From JACPPO01 sp965262505 (GTDB lineage: Bacteria > Acidobacteriota > Vicinamibacteria > Vicinamibacterales > UBA2999), in contig CBDHFM010000030.1 of NCBI GenBank assembly GCA_965262505.1, forward strand, positions 5,146,001-5,210,000: DNA of 64,000 bases. Reading direction: 5' to 3'. Positions 31,234 to 39,434 of this stretch are shown piece after piece. Made by a program: the position numbers and the translations under genes. The notes under the pieces were generated by a model. It did no database searches and had not been told where the DNA came from. It worked only from the letters and a program-made list of their open reading frames with translations. Each line of letters begins with the position of its first letter. Position 1 is the stretch's first letter.

Positions 31234-31363
31234 GGCTCGCCTCCTCTGTGCGTACCCGGCCCCTCCGGGAACGCCCAAGAGCATGAGGTCCCTCGCTACG
31301 CGAGGATCAACGCGAGGAAATGCGAGGAAATGCGAGGAAAACGTAAAAATGTACGGGTGTCGC

Positions 31364-32389
31364 TCACCGAGTGAGGTTTCGACGTTTGGTAACGGTCTCG
31401 ATGAAATCGTGAGGGGTCATCGCAAGAATTCGCCCATAATACCTGCGGTCGGCTCCCGTCGCCTTCTTATCCTCCCTCTGCCAGCGTTGAAACTGTGTAG
31501 GTGTTTGGTGGACGAGTGTCCAGATATCTTTTCTAATGAGCTTGTCTGGACCTGTGTACTCACGGTTGCAGCGGGTCAGAAAATCATCAACGCGCGCGCG
31601 CCGAGTGAGGGGCGTGGTCACAGGAGTCAGGGTCGTACTTCCGTCTGGAGGCGTAACTGGCCGCTCGACAGGAGGCGCAATCTGCCGACCAAATGCCTCC
31701 GTTTCAAGTCTCCCGCACAGATCGGCAGATGCCACACTGATGCGGTCAATTTCAACGACCCAGACGTTCTCCCTGGCTCCGGGGTTGCTGGCTGAACGAA
31801 CGTCGCAGGTCAAGGACGTCACGCCAGCCCGAGCGCAAGCCCAGTATTTCAAGTCCTCGTGCTCATCGTCGATCACCACATACCTTTGGTCGTCTGCCGT
31901 CACGACTAAGAGTTCGTTCATGCCCTCCCGTTGAATGCGCTCGACCCACGCGTTGAATCGAAGGGCCTCGTCCACGGTGTAGTGCGGCTCATCGTGTCGT
32001 GGACGAATCGCGGAAAGAGCCAGTTCCTGTTTCTTGGCTGGACCAGGCTTCCAGCGCGTAGACCGACACTCCGTGTACCAAGGGTTCTTCTCCTCCTTCA
32101 GATACGCCATGACGGCGTCCTCCCACACCCACAGGGCGTCGAGACAATCGGCGCTCAACCCCCGTTCGGCGCACCACGCCATGCCACCGCGACCGGCGAT
32201 GTCCTTGAATCGAGAGCGAAGTGATTCGTCGCCGCCACGGACTTTGCCGTCGGACATGTGGAGGCGATCCGGCGCGTCTCTGTTTGCCCACACAGAGTCC
32301 GGCAGCCCTTGAAATTTAGCCCCGAGGTCGTGCCAAAAGGATGGCGGCTGCATACGGTCTCTCGCGGCGTCTCCTGATGACTCAGTCAT
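31364..32389 (-). CDS. Uncharacterised protein coupled to the integrase
   Basis: A 341-residue protein of no family I recognise. The N-terminal two thirds look globular ('FWHDLGAKFQGLPDSVW', 'ENVWVVEIDRISVASADLC'). A short Pro/Thr-rich linker (about 255-270) leads to a C-terminal domain with 'LTRCNREYTGPDKLIRKDIW' and 'FQRWQREDKK'. That C-terminal portion has the look of a small DNA- or protein-binding domain, but this is only an impression. The ATG overlaps the integrase stop by four bases (ATGA), so it is translated with the integrase and is probably part of the mobile element, as cargo or an accessory factor. Confidence 0.65.
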   Translation of the reverse strand: MTESSGDAARDRMQPPSFWHDLGAKFQGLPDSVWANRDAPDRLHMSDGKVRGGDESLRSRFKDIAGRGGMAWCAERGLSADCLDALWVWEDAVMAYLKEEKNPWYTECRSTRWKPGPAKKQELALSAIRPRHDEPHYTVDEALRFNAWVERIQREGMNELLVVTADDQRYVVIDDEHEDLKYWACARAGVTSLTCDVRSASNPGARENVWVVEIDRISVASADLCGRLETEAFGRQIAPPVERPVTPPDGSTTLTPVTTPLTRRARVDDFLTRCNREYTGPDKLIRKDIWTLVHQTPTQFQRWQREDKKATGADRRYYGRILAMTPHDFIETVTKRRNLTR

Positions 32390-33603
32390 GCTCGGATGGA
32401 TACCACATCAGCCCCCTGTACCGTGGCAAAGGCCGCCCATGTCGTCATCAGCTCGCGGCGGCGCGCGAACAGGTCGGTCCGGTTGTAGGCCGCTTCGGCC
32501 TTGTTCCGGAGCGTGTGGGCCAGGACGGCTTCGCAAACCGCGCGCGGCACATTCGTGCATTCGGCCGCCCAATCCCGAAACGTGCTGCGGAACCCGTGCA
32601 CCGTGAGGTGGTCCCGCTGGAGGCGGCGCAACAGGATCAGCAAGACCATGTTCCAGAGGGGTTTCGTCGGCGCACGACCGGGGAACACGTACGGGCCGCC
32701 ATCGGACAGCCCCTTCGCTCGGTGGAGGATCTCAAGCACGCGGGGCGCGAGCGGCACGCTGTGCGCGCGGCCGCTCTTCATCCGCGCCACGGGAATCGTC
32801 CACGTCCGGGTCTCCAGATCGACTTCAGACCACGTCGCCAGAAGCACTTCACTCGTCCGGGCCGCCGTGAGGATGAGGAACTCAAACGCGAGGCGGCTCG
32901 CCTCGCTCGCCTCCGCCGCCCGGAGCGTGCGGAGGAACGCGGGCACCGCATGGTAGGGCAACGCCGCATGGTGCCGCGGCGTACCCCGGTGCTTCGGGAG
33001 CACCTTCGTGAGGCCCTGGGTGGGATTGTCGCCCGCGCAGTAGCCCTGGGCGGTGCACCACTCGAAGATCATCCGGACCCGTTGGAGCACCCGCCGCGAG
33101 GTTTCCGGGCGCGCGAGCCACTGCGGCCCAAGCGCCGTCAGAATGTCGGCGCTCGTGATGGCATCCACGCGCTTCGCCCCGAAGGCCGCCACCACGCCCG
33201 CGAGCGAGGCCAGCCATTGCTTGCGGTGTTTCTCGTTTCGGAATCCGGCCGCGTGCGCGGCGTGGACCTGGCGGGCCGCCTCCTCGAACGTCGGGAGCCA
33301 CCGATGCACACGCCGACGCTCCGCGAGGGGATCGCCGCCGGCCCGGGCCACCTTCCGAAGGTGCACGGCCTGCTCCCGGGCCTCCGCGAGCGAGACCAAG
33401 GTCACGCTGCCCAGCCCGAGGTCGCACCGGCGGCCCTGGATGACCGTGCGCAGAATCCAGCTCTTCGCGCCGCTCGGGGCCACGCGGAGATACAAGCCGC
33501 CACCATCGGCCATCCGGCGGATGCCTGTCCTCGGTCGAGCCGTCTGCACCGCGCGAGCGGTGAGTCGCTGGTGCGGGTGGCGCTTGGGGATATGGTCCCT
33601 CAT
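32386..33603 (-). CDS. P4-type tyrosine integrase
   Basis: A 405-residue integrase from ATG 33603 (an upstream ATG at 33648 is less likely). The N-terminal arm-binding DUF4102 domain ('RRMADGGGLYLRVAPSGAKSW', about residues 30-50) is followed by a core-binding domain. The catalytic domain has Arg in 'TAARTSEVLLATW', HxxR in 'HGFRSTFRDWA', the second His in 'AHTLRN' and the nucleophile Tyr in 'EAAYNRTD'. It is intact. Integrases of this type usually target tRNA or tmRNA 3' ends, yet no tRNA lies next to this one. It is the driver of the AlpA-primase-ATPase element to its left. Confidence 0.93.
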   Translation of the reverse strand: MRDHIPKRHPHQRLTARAVQTARPRTGIRRMADGGGLYLRVAPSGAKSWILRTVIQGRRCDLGLGSVTLVSLAEAREQAVHLRKVARAGGDPLAERRRVHRWLPTFEEAARQVHAAHAAGFRNEKHRKQWLASLAGVVAAFGAKRVDAITSADILTALGPQWLARPETSRRVLQRVRMIFEWCTAQGYCAGDNPTQGLTKVLPKHRGTPRHHAALPYHAVPAFLRTLRAAEASEASRLAFEFLILTAARTSEVLLATWSEVDLETRTWTIPVARMKSGRAHSVPLAPRVLEILHRAKGLSDGGPYVFPGRAPTKPLWNMVLLILLRRLQRDHLTVHGFRSTFRDWAAECTNVPRAVCEAVLAHTLRNKAEAAYNRTDLFARRRELMTTWAAFATVQGADVVSIRA

Positions 33604-33773
33604 ATGTGCCCACATTATAACCTGGATTACGTGGGAAGTGGATAACACGTACGGGACGATTAAAAGGCTATAAACATCATTATCTAGGATACTTATCGGA
33701 ACTTATGGGACGTAGTCGAACAAGGACAAGGCGGAATCACCGTCCGCCGCTGGCGCACGGCGTGGCGCACCGC

Positions 33774-34231
33774 CTGTCCGTCTCGAATTCGTTGTCAGGC
33801 CGCCACTGGGAGCTGGACCAAGTCCCGGCAGTGGGAGACCCAACGGACATTGTTCAGCTCGGCACGGGCCACCATGTGGCCGCCGGTGAAGGTCGATGGC
33901 GTGTGGCCCTTCAACGACGCGTGGCTGCGTACCTCGTTGTAGTAGGCCTGGAAGTCGGCAAGTGTCCGTTCAAGATCACGGGCATTCCAGAACAGCACAT
34001 GGTCGAGACATTCTCGCCGCGTCGTTCCGATCAGGCGCTCCACGAAGGGGTGGGACCGGGGCACATGAGGCACGGTCTTGATTGCGTCGATCTCCAGAAT
34101 CCGCAGGTTCGCCGTCCAACGGTGCGCCTCGAACAGCGGATCATGATCGGTGCTGAGGTGTCGCGGGGTGCCCTGCCCATGAATGGCGGCGTTGAACATG
34201 CGGCAGAGGTCGGCGCCATTGACCGGACCGC
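33774..34231 (-). pseudogene. Partial second copy of the integrase-core IS
   Basis: Bases 33774-34231 match 22055-22512 at about 94% by eye and encode only the last 145 or so residues of the same transposase, ending 'LVQLPVAA'. The match stops abruptly at 34231, where sequence of a different reading frame begins. The promoter-proximal two thirds of the gene are missing, so it cannot function. It lies in the same orientation as the full copy, 11.7 kb away. Confidence 0.92.
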
Positions 34232-34445
34232 GCGGCCCGCCTGAAGCGTGATCGTCACGTCATCGTCCGACTCGGGCCGCACCGTCATCTCGAACAGGTC
34301 GCGCCGGCCGTCCACGCGCTTGCCGCCCGTGACGCGCCCGCCGGTCACCGTGAACGCATCCTCGCGCAAGCTGCGGAAGCTGATGCCGATGTCCTCGCTG
34401 AACGCCACCAGGAAGCGGAACGGCAGGATTCGGTCCGTGTGAGCC
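34232..34445 (-). pseudogene. Fragment of a repeated Ig-like domain of a large surface protein
   Basis: About 60 residues reading 'FLVAFSEDIGISFRSLREDA', then 'FTVTGGRVTGGKRVDGRRDL' and 'FEMTVRPESDDDVTITL'. This pattern is known to me as a repeating beta-sandwich unit in very large secreted or surface proteins of marine and soil bacteria. No start or stop belongs to it, and it is fused directly to the IS remnant. It is evidence of a deletion that removed the rest of such a gene. Confidence 0.55.
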
Positions 34446-34586
34446 GAAGGCGAGGCAGACGTGCAGTGGCTTCGATGGTATTCTTGCCAATCCTCGAACC
34501 GCGATCACGAAGGTCGGACACATGAGCCCCGACCGTTGAACTCGAGAAATTAGGGCGTCCCAGAGCCTATGACTCGATCAGAACCT

Positions 34587-34823
34587 ATGACTCACACGAG
34601 CAGCTCCATGCGAAAGCCAAGTCGCCACCTTCCCTGGCCGATCGTTCTCATCGCAGCCGTTGCGTTTGTCATCGGCTGCGGCACCCCCGTCTCGCAACCG
34701 CCGGATCAGGAAGAGAACGCCTTCGACCTCGTCATCCGTGGCGGCCGCGTCATTGATGGCACCGGCAGTCCGTGGTTCCGCACAGACGTCGGGATCCGCG
34801 GCGACCGCATCGCAGCGATGGGC
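34587..34823 (+). pseudogene. N-terminal stub of a lipoprotein amidohydrolase
   Basis: About 79 residues from ATG 34587 (34569 and 34611 are alternatives). A lipoprotein signal peptide ends at 'AFVIGC'. The mature start 'FDLVIRGGRVIDGTGSPWF' is the hallmark opening of N-acyl-D-amino-acid deacylases and related amidohydrolases. The catalytic domain is absent because the gene is cut at 34824 by a small mobile element, and the code on its far side belongs to another gene. Two copies of the decamer CCTATGACTC lie at the start region. Confidence 0.8.
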
Positions 34824-35065
34824 GGCGTTGTTGCATGAATACCCTGTGGGGGTGGGGTCGCGCGTCGTGGGCCGGCTGTGGCCCTGACGTGAGGCGGGGC
34901 GGGCACCCGGAGATCGACGCTGATCATGGGATATTCGGCCGATAAGAGCCCGCTAATCGGCCATTTAGCGGGCCCCATCCGGCGGCTGAAGCCACTGGGA
35001 GCACAGCGTCAGGAGAAGTGCGGGCCAAACCACCTCACCCGCGAGGGGCTTCATGCAACAACGCC
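34824..35065. mobile_element. 242-bp MITE related to the IS5 element at 40780
   Basis: A short non-coding element with perfect 15-base terminal inverted repeats, GGCGTTGTTGCATGA on the left and TCATGCAACAACGCC on the right. The same terminus (GGCGTTGTTGCATGAAT) forms the left end of the IS5 element 6 kb away. The interior has no transposase frame, so it must be moved by the IS5 transposase. It contains a palindromic stretch around 34933-34972 (GGCCGATAAG... with CTAATCGGCC). It truncates the amidohydrolase gene and supplies the likely start codon of the following gene. Confidence 0.85.
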
Positions 35066-36059
35066 CCACGCCGCCACGGAGGGTAACCAAGTTGCAAGCT
35101 CACTGGAACCACGGAATCTCAGCCGCTCTGCTCGGCGTGCTGATACTGCTACCCGCACCGCCCGCCTCAGCGCAATCGCACGACGACTTCGCATACTGGG
35201 ATGCGAACGGGGGAACGGCGACCTGACGTGCACTGAAGCTGGACCTGCTTCACCTGCAGGAGGCCGTGATGATGGCCTGCGGTTGCCTGCGTACAAAGAC
35301 AACCGTGACGGTACCGGCATCATCTACGAATGGCTAGAACGGAGCCGATCGAGCGACACGGACGACGACGGTATCGGCTGTGACTCTGCCTCGAACCCCA
35401 ACGGTTATATCCCCAATGTGCAGGTGCAGCCGCCGGTGGAGACGCAGGGCTGCCCGGCTGACGCGGAGACGTGGCGCGGGTTGAAAGTCTGCGACGAGCG
35501 ACCACGGGACGGCTACGCCCGCGACGCCTTCGGGACGGGCTACAGCAGCTTGGAGGACGAGATCATCGCGGCGTTGCCGCCGACGATGAAGGCGAACGGG
35601 CAGGTGTACACTCCCTACTCGTGCCTCGCGTTCGACATCACGGCGACCGGGACCGCGGCGACGGACATCGAGCACATCGTGGCGCTGGCGGAGACGCACG
35701 ACAGCGGCATCGCCGACGAGCGGCGCCGGGACATTGCCAGTGACCTCGACAACCTCACGATCGCGGATCCGACGGTGAACCGGTCGCAGAAAAGTGACCG
35801 GGACGCCGCCGACTGGATGCCGGCCCGACACGGCGCGTGGTTCGCGGAGCGGGTGATCCAGGTCAAGATGGAATACGGGTTGAGCGTCGATCCTGCCGAG
35901 CGGGACGCGCTCGAGGCGCTCCTTGCGGGCGGAGAAGCGCAGTTGAACTGTGTCGATGGCACGCCGGTGCCGGCGCTGCCGCTGATTGGACAGTTACTGC
36001 TCGGAGTGGGCCTGCTGGCTGGCGGCGCGCGGCAGCTGTATCGGTGGACGAGTGGCTGA
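35053..36059 (+). pseudogene. Secreted HNH (DUF1524) nuclease, frameshifted
   Basis: The reading frame opens at ATG 35053 inside the MITE end and encodes a signal peptide ('ALLGVLILLPAPPASAQ') and 'FAYWDANG'. A run of five G at about 35209-35213 then shifts the frame. Removing two bases joins it to 'NGDLTCTEA', a calcium-binding-like segment. Downstream is an HNH/GmrSD-C-like DUF1524 domain with 'DIEHIVALAETHDSG' and 'LDNLTIADPTVNRSQKSDRD' (DxExH...N...K pattern). The C-terminus, 'PALPLIGQLLLGVGLLAGG', looks like a membrane sorting tail. The family acts as an extracellular nuclease; here it is disabled unless the G run is a sequencing error. Confidence 0.75.
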
Positions 36060-36187
36060 TCAGCGAGGTGCGGGGGTAGGGTATGGGGGCGTACGACGAC
36101 CGATCTGACAGGCTTAACGCTCACAATCGCCCCAATGATGCCGCTGGCGCGCTGGGGGTAGCTTCGGCCAGTCTTGGAGGACATGCC

Positions 36188-37762
36188 ATGTTGATTCTGC
36201 GGTTCGCTCTGTTGTGTTCGCTGCCCGGATTGCTCCTGCCGTCGCCAGCGGCCGCACAGCGATGGAACGATCTTGAAGACGCGCTCGAAGGTCGTGAGTT
36301 GGTCCTCCGGCCCACCTTCGAGGGTCGCCGAAAGGTCTACCTCGACGCAGAAGACGATCGCGTCTTCGTGCTCCACCGGGGGGACCGCCTCTTCCCACTG
36401 CGCGAAAGCGAGACGGTGCGAATTACCGACGCGGACCCGGAAGACGACCACATCGAACTCGAGCTGCAGAGTGCCCGTCTCGGCCGTGGCCGTGTGGACG
36501 TCTACGGCCCGGCGCCGTCGGCGCAGGACTTTGAGCGCTGGCTCGACGAGGTGTTCGAGGTGACGACGGCCGAGGCTGATTTCCAGCGGTACATCGGAAA
36601 CCGGCAGAGCCAGACGCTCCACATCCGCGGGGCTAATCACCTGCCGGAGATGGCTGACCGACAGCCGTTTGCGACCGAACCCGATGCCCTCGCCAGCGGT
36701 TACACCCCTTGCGGTGTCTGTTTTATCCCGACGCCCGATGTCTCGGACTACGAGACCGAGCGGTCACTCGCGATGATGTCACTACAACAGGTACAGTCAA
36801 CCTACTCTCCACTCGTCGACACGGAGTTGCAGGAGTACCTGGAGGGTGTCGGGGCACGGGTGCTCGACAGCTGGCCGGTTCCGCTCAAGGGCTACCGGTA
36901 CCGGTTCCAGGTTGTCGACTCGGACGACGTGAATGCGTTCGCGGTGCCGACCGGGTACATCTTCATGACTCGGGGCCTGCTGCAATCGCTTGAGAGCGAC
37001 AACGAAGTGGCGGCGATCCTCGCCCACGAGATTGCCCACGTGGAGAGCCGGCACAGTTACCGCATCTGGCGAAACGCGCAACGGGCATCGACCGTTGCCG
37101 GGATCGTGGGCCTCTTCGCCGGAGGCACCGACAACACCGTTGACGACATCGTCGCCGTCATGACCTCCTTTACCGCCAACCTGTTCATGGCGGGTCACGG
37201 GCGAGACCGTGAACGCGAAGCGGACCTGTTCGCAAGCTTCTACCTGACCGAGACGGATGTCGGCGACCGGCCGCTGCTGAATTCGTTCCGCAAGCTCAAG
37301 TTCGCCCGCGACGCCCATGACCCGTTTGGCGACGGGGGCGGCGGGCTGTTCGCGACGCATCCCCATATCGAGGAGCGCCTCGCCAGGGCCGGTGCGACCA
37401 CCACGGCGTCGTTTCTTGAGGAGAACGTATTCCAGGGTGTGACGGACAACGGCGAACTGGTCGCCACCCTCCGTTTCGATGTGCAGCGGCTGTTCCAGAA
37501 CGAGTTAGACGTCATCGCGACGCTCTCGACCACTCCAGAGCTGAGCGAAGAGGACGACGTCAACACGATCAACGTTCGAGTCGCGGGGCAACGGATTCAA
37601 CTGCGTGAGCGAACCGCAGAAAAGATCTTTCCGAGCGATGAAGTCTCAGCCGTGTTCGGCAACGACGATGCGCGTGGGCTGATCGAAGGGCCGATTGAGT
37701 CGGTAGAGCTCGACTTGCGCAATGTCGACCGTTGGGAACGGATCGGCACCGTGGCCCGCTAG
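36188..37762 (+). CDS. Secreted M48-family zinc metalloprotease
   Basis: A 524-residue periplasmic protease from ATG 36188, giving a clean signal peptide ('FALLCSLPGLLLPSPAAAQ'). A long N-terminal extension (about residues 25-195) precedes the M48 domain. The zinc-binding HEIAH is at about 280-284 and the third ligand region is 'READLFASFY' about 60 residues on. Two cysteines ('CGVC') sit before the protease domain. The C-terminal part has 'FATHPHIEERL', the usual M48 tail. M48C proteins act in outer-membrane quality control (BepA-like). All catalytic residues are present. Confidence 0.9.
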   Translation: MLILRFALLCSLPGLLLPSPAAAQRWNDLEDALEGRELVLRPTFEGRRKVYLDAEDDRVFVLHRGDRLFPLRESETVRITDADPEDDHIELELQSARLGRGRVDVYGPAPSAQDFERWLDEVFEVTTAEADFQRYIGNRQSQTLHIRGANHLPEMADRQPFATEPDALASGYTPCGVCFIPTPDVSDYETERSLAMMSLQQVQSTYSPLVDTELQEYLEGVGARVLDSWPVPLKGYRYRFQVVDSDDVNAFAVPTGYIFMTRGLLQSLESDNEVAAILAHEIAHVESRHSYRIWRNAQRASTVAGIVGLFAGGTDNTVDDIVAVMTSFTANLFMAGHGRDREREADLFASFYLTETDVGDRPLLNSFRKLKFARDAHDPFGDGGGGLFATHPHIEERLARAGATTTASFLEENVFQGVTDNGELVATLRFDVQRLFQNELDVIATLSTTPELSEEDDVNTINVRVAGQRIQLRERTAEKIFPSDEVSAVFGNDDARGLIEGPIESVELDLRNVDRWERIGTVAR

Positions 37763-37796
37763 TGGTCTGAGCTTCTCCGACGTCAGGAACGGATTA

Positions 37797-37826
37797 CTGT
37801 GTCGCAAACGACCGTTTACGATACAG
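37797..37826. repeat. Resolvase-type dyad, copy 1
   Basis: A palindromic site with half-sites TGTCGCAAACG and CGTTTACGATA separated by two bases, extended on both sides by matching CTG/CAG. It is followed by GGTGGATCGGC, a degraded version of the resolvase start that follows copies 2 and 3. It lies just after the M48 stop. Confidence 0.65.
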
Positions 37827-37940
37827 GTGGATCGGCGACGCTGGTGGGGAGGCCCGCGAGGACGTGGCGCGACGCAGCGTCGAGGAAAGGTGTTGGCGCC
37901 GTTTCTCAGTGGCGAGACTAGCTTGACAAAGGAGTTGCCG

Positions 37941-38381
37941 ATGGCCGAACCAACGCTGCAGACGTACGCTAACCACACTCGCTTGGTTCTGCCGTACCAC
38001 TTCGTGTGCGCCCCGATTTTCTTACTGAACTTGTGCTGGGCCGTGTACCGGCTCGTCACGGACTTTTCGGCCGACACGGCCATCAGTGCGCTCCTGGCGT
38101 GTGCGCTCCTGGTGATTTTCCTCTTTGCGCGGTGGTTTGCCCTGAGCGCCCAGGACCGGGTCATTCGGCTGGAGGAGCGGCTGCGCATGCGGGAGTTGCT
38201 GCCCGAGAACCTGCAGCCGCACATCAACGACTTCACGACGGGTCAATTGGTCGCGCTGCGCTTCGCCAGCGACGCCGAGCTGCCCGACCTCGCGCGCCAG
38301 GTGCTGGCAGAGAACATCACCGACCGCAAGGCGATCAAGAAACGGATCCAGACCTGGCGGCCCGACTATCAGCGCGTCTGA
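37941..38381 (+). CDS. DUF6526 membrane protein
   Basis: A 146-residue protein from ATG 37941, preceded by a GGAG ribosome site. It opens with 'QTYANHTRLVLPYHF' and has two hydrophobic helices (about 22-42 and 50-70). A cytosolic helical region follows with 'RLEERLRMRELLP' and 'LVALRFASDAELPDLARQVL'. This order matches the DUF6526 family, which is widespread in Bacteroidota and Acidobacteriota and of unknown function. The gene is intact. Confidence 0.85.
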   Translation: MAEPTLQTYANHTRLVLPYHFVCAPIFLLNLCWAVYRLVTDFSADTAISALLACALLVIFLFARWFALSAQDRVIRLEERLRMRELLPENLQPHINDFTTGQLVALRFASDAELPDLARQVLAENITDRKAIKKRIQTWRPDYQRV

Positions 38382-38468
38382 GAACAGCCGCGCTGCGGGC
38401 CGGCGGATAGCCGTCGGCGACCGGGACGCCTCTGGCCGTGTGGCGTCAGCGTGCAAGGATTGACATCA

Positions 38469-38684
38469 ATGCCGCCGAAAACGGCCCGTACATCAGCCCG
38501 GCCGAAACGACTTCCGCCCGTCCGCGAGTTCGATCTCGACACACGTCTCGACGCTGCCCGCATTGCGCGAACACTCACCCAATACGCGCCGTCGGCGGTC
38601 ATCTTCTCGCAGGGGGATGCCGCCACAGACGTGTTCTATCTCCAGCACGGGAGTGTGAAAGTCAACGTAAGAGGGCATGGTTAC
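38469..38684 (+). pseudogene. Crp/Fnr-family regulator, N-terminal fragment
   Basis: About 70 residues holding the first beta-strands of a cyclic-nucleotide-binding domain: 'FDLDTRLDAARIARTLTQYA', 'VIFSQGDAATDVFYLQHG' and 'SVKVNV'. The remainder of the sensor domain and the whole helix-turn-helix are missing. The open frame continues only through unrelated resolvase and other DNA. It is a broken copy of a Crp-like transcription factor. Confidence 0.7.
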
Positions 38685-38743
38685 CTTTGGGTATCCACCA
38701 CCGACTGGTCCGACCTCAACAACCGCCTCGGCCGTCGCCAGCC

Positions 38744-38770
38744 TGGCGCAAACGAGCGTTTACGACACCT
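38744..38770. repeat. Resolvase-type dyad, copy 2
   Basis: Half-sites TGGCGCAAACG and CGTTTACGACA separated by two bases. It differs from copy 3 at two positions. It ends immediately before the codons for 'LLIGYARVSK', so it occupies the place of a resolvase operator/recombination site. Confidence 0.65.
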
Positions 38771-38852
38771 GCTGATCGGCTACGCCCGCGTCTCGAAGGC
38801 GGACGGCTCCCAGTCGCTGGAGCTGCAGCGCGACGCCTTGCGGGCCGAGCCT
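38770..38852 (+). pseudogene. Serine resolvase, N-terminal fragment
   Basis: Codons for 'LLIGYARVSKADGSQSLELQ', then 'RDALRAE', which is the unmistakable N-terminus of Tn3-type serine recombinases with the catalytic serine in 'ARVS'. After about 28 residues the similarity ends. No other part of a resolvase is found near it. Confidence 0.8.
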
Positions 38853-38933
38853 GTGCGATGGCCCTGCCCCCGGCGGTCGTCCGACTGGAGTTTAGGCTCC
38901 CCCCGGCCGAAAACACACGCATCGGGCTCTCCA

Positions 38934-38969
38934 ATACATCCGTGGAGGTACAGCTACCTCTGGGTGTAT
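38934..38969. promoter_or_regulatory. Imperfect inverted repeat upstream of RHH gene
   Basis: ATACATCC... with GAGGTA on the left faces TACCTC... with GGGTGTAT on the right across a CAGC loop. It lies 28 bases before the start of the ribbon-helix-helix gene and could be its operator or an attenuator. A related TACCTTTGGGTAT stretch occurs alone at 38687-38699. Confidence 0.4.
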
Positions 38970-38996
38970 CGTGGGGCCATCCGCGAGGGCTGCCAC

Positions 38997-39215
38997 ATGC
39001 CACGACATCCAGACACCGTCACCGTGGGGGTTCCCATGGGCGCTGATTTGCTCCACCGCCTTAATGCGGTCGCGTCCGACCTCGGCATGGACCGGCCCGA
39101 AGCCATCCACACGGCTCTCCTGCACTGGCTCGAGGAGGAAGAGCGCAAGACTGCCGTCCGAAACCGCATGCTCAGTGTGCGTGCGTGGCCAAAGACAGAC
39201 GTGCGCACCGCTTGA
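38997..39215 (+). CDS. Small ribbon-helix-helix-like protein
   Basis: A 72-residue protein with an N-terminal beta strand 'DTVTVGVPM' followed by two helices ('ADLLHRLNAVASDLG' and 'RPEAIHTALLHWLEEEE'). This is the layout of CopG/MetJ-type ribbon-helix-helix DNA-binding proteins, often antitoxins or plasmid repressors. No toxin-like gene lies beside it; the surroundings are gene fragments. It may be the surviving half of a toxin-antitoxin pair or a stray regulator. An upstream open frame is continuous with the resolvase fragment, but the ATG at 38997 marks the start of the recognisable fold. Confidence 0.6.
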   Translation: MPRHPDTVTVGVPMGADLLHRLNAVASDLGMDRPEAIHTALLHWLEEEERKTAVRNRMLSVRAWPKTDVRTA

Positions 39216-39404
39216 GGACACCGACGGACAGCCGTTTTCAGTCTTTCAACTTACGACTATGAGCGGAAGTTCGCCGAACTGTCTCCGATCACGGGGATAT
39301 CCCACTGACTGTTGAAATTTGAGAGCGGCGGCTCCTCACTGCTCGTGGCACACGAGTGGTAACCAGCCGGCGGCGCGAGCCCGCCAACGCTGTGTGGGTC
39401 CCGG

Positions 39405-39432
39405 TATGTCGCAAACGACCGTTTACGACACA
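39405..39432. repeat. Resolvase-type dyad, copy 3
   Basis: Half-sites TGTCGCAAACG and CGTTTACGACA around a two-base centre, the most symmetric copy. Three bases later TTG starts the codons for 'LIGYARAS', a resolvase N-terminus, the same arrangement as copy 2. Confidence 0.65.
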
Positions 39433-39434
39433 GG

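Noticed and set aside
32341..33645. 434-codon plus-strand frame opposite the P4-type integrase
   Set aside because: Antisense shadow of a clearly identified integrase with all catalytic residues.
34926..35220. Plus-strand frame running from inside the MITE into the HNH gene as its true N-terminus
   Set aside because: It lacks a signal peptide and encodes low-complexity residues; the correct signal peptide lies in another frame up to the G run.
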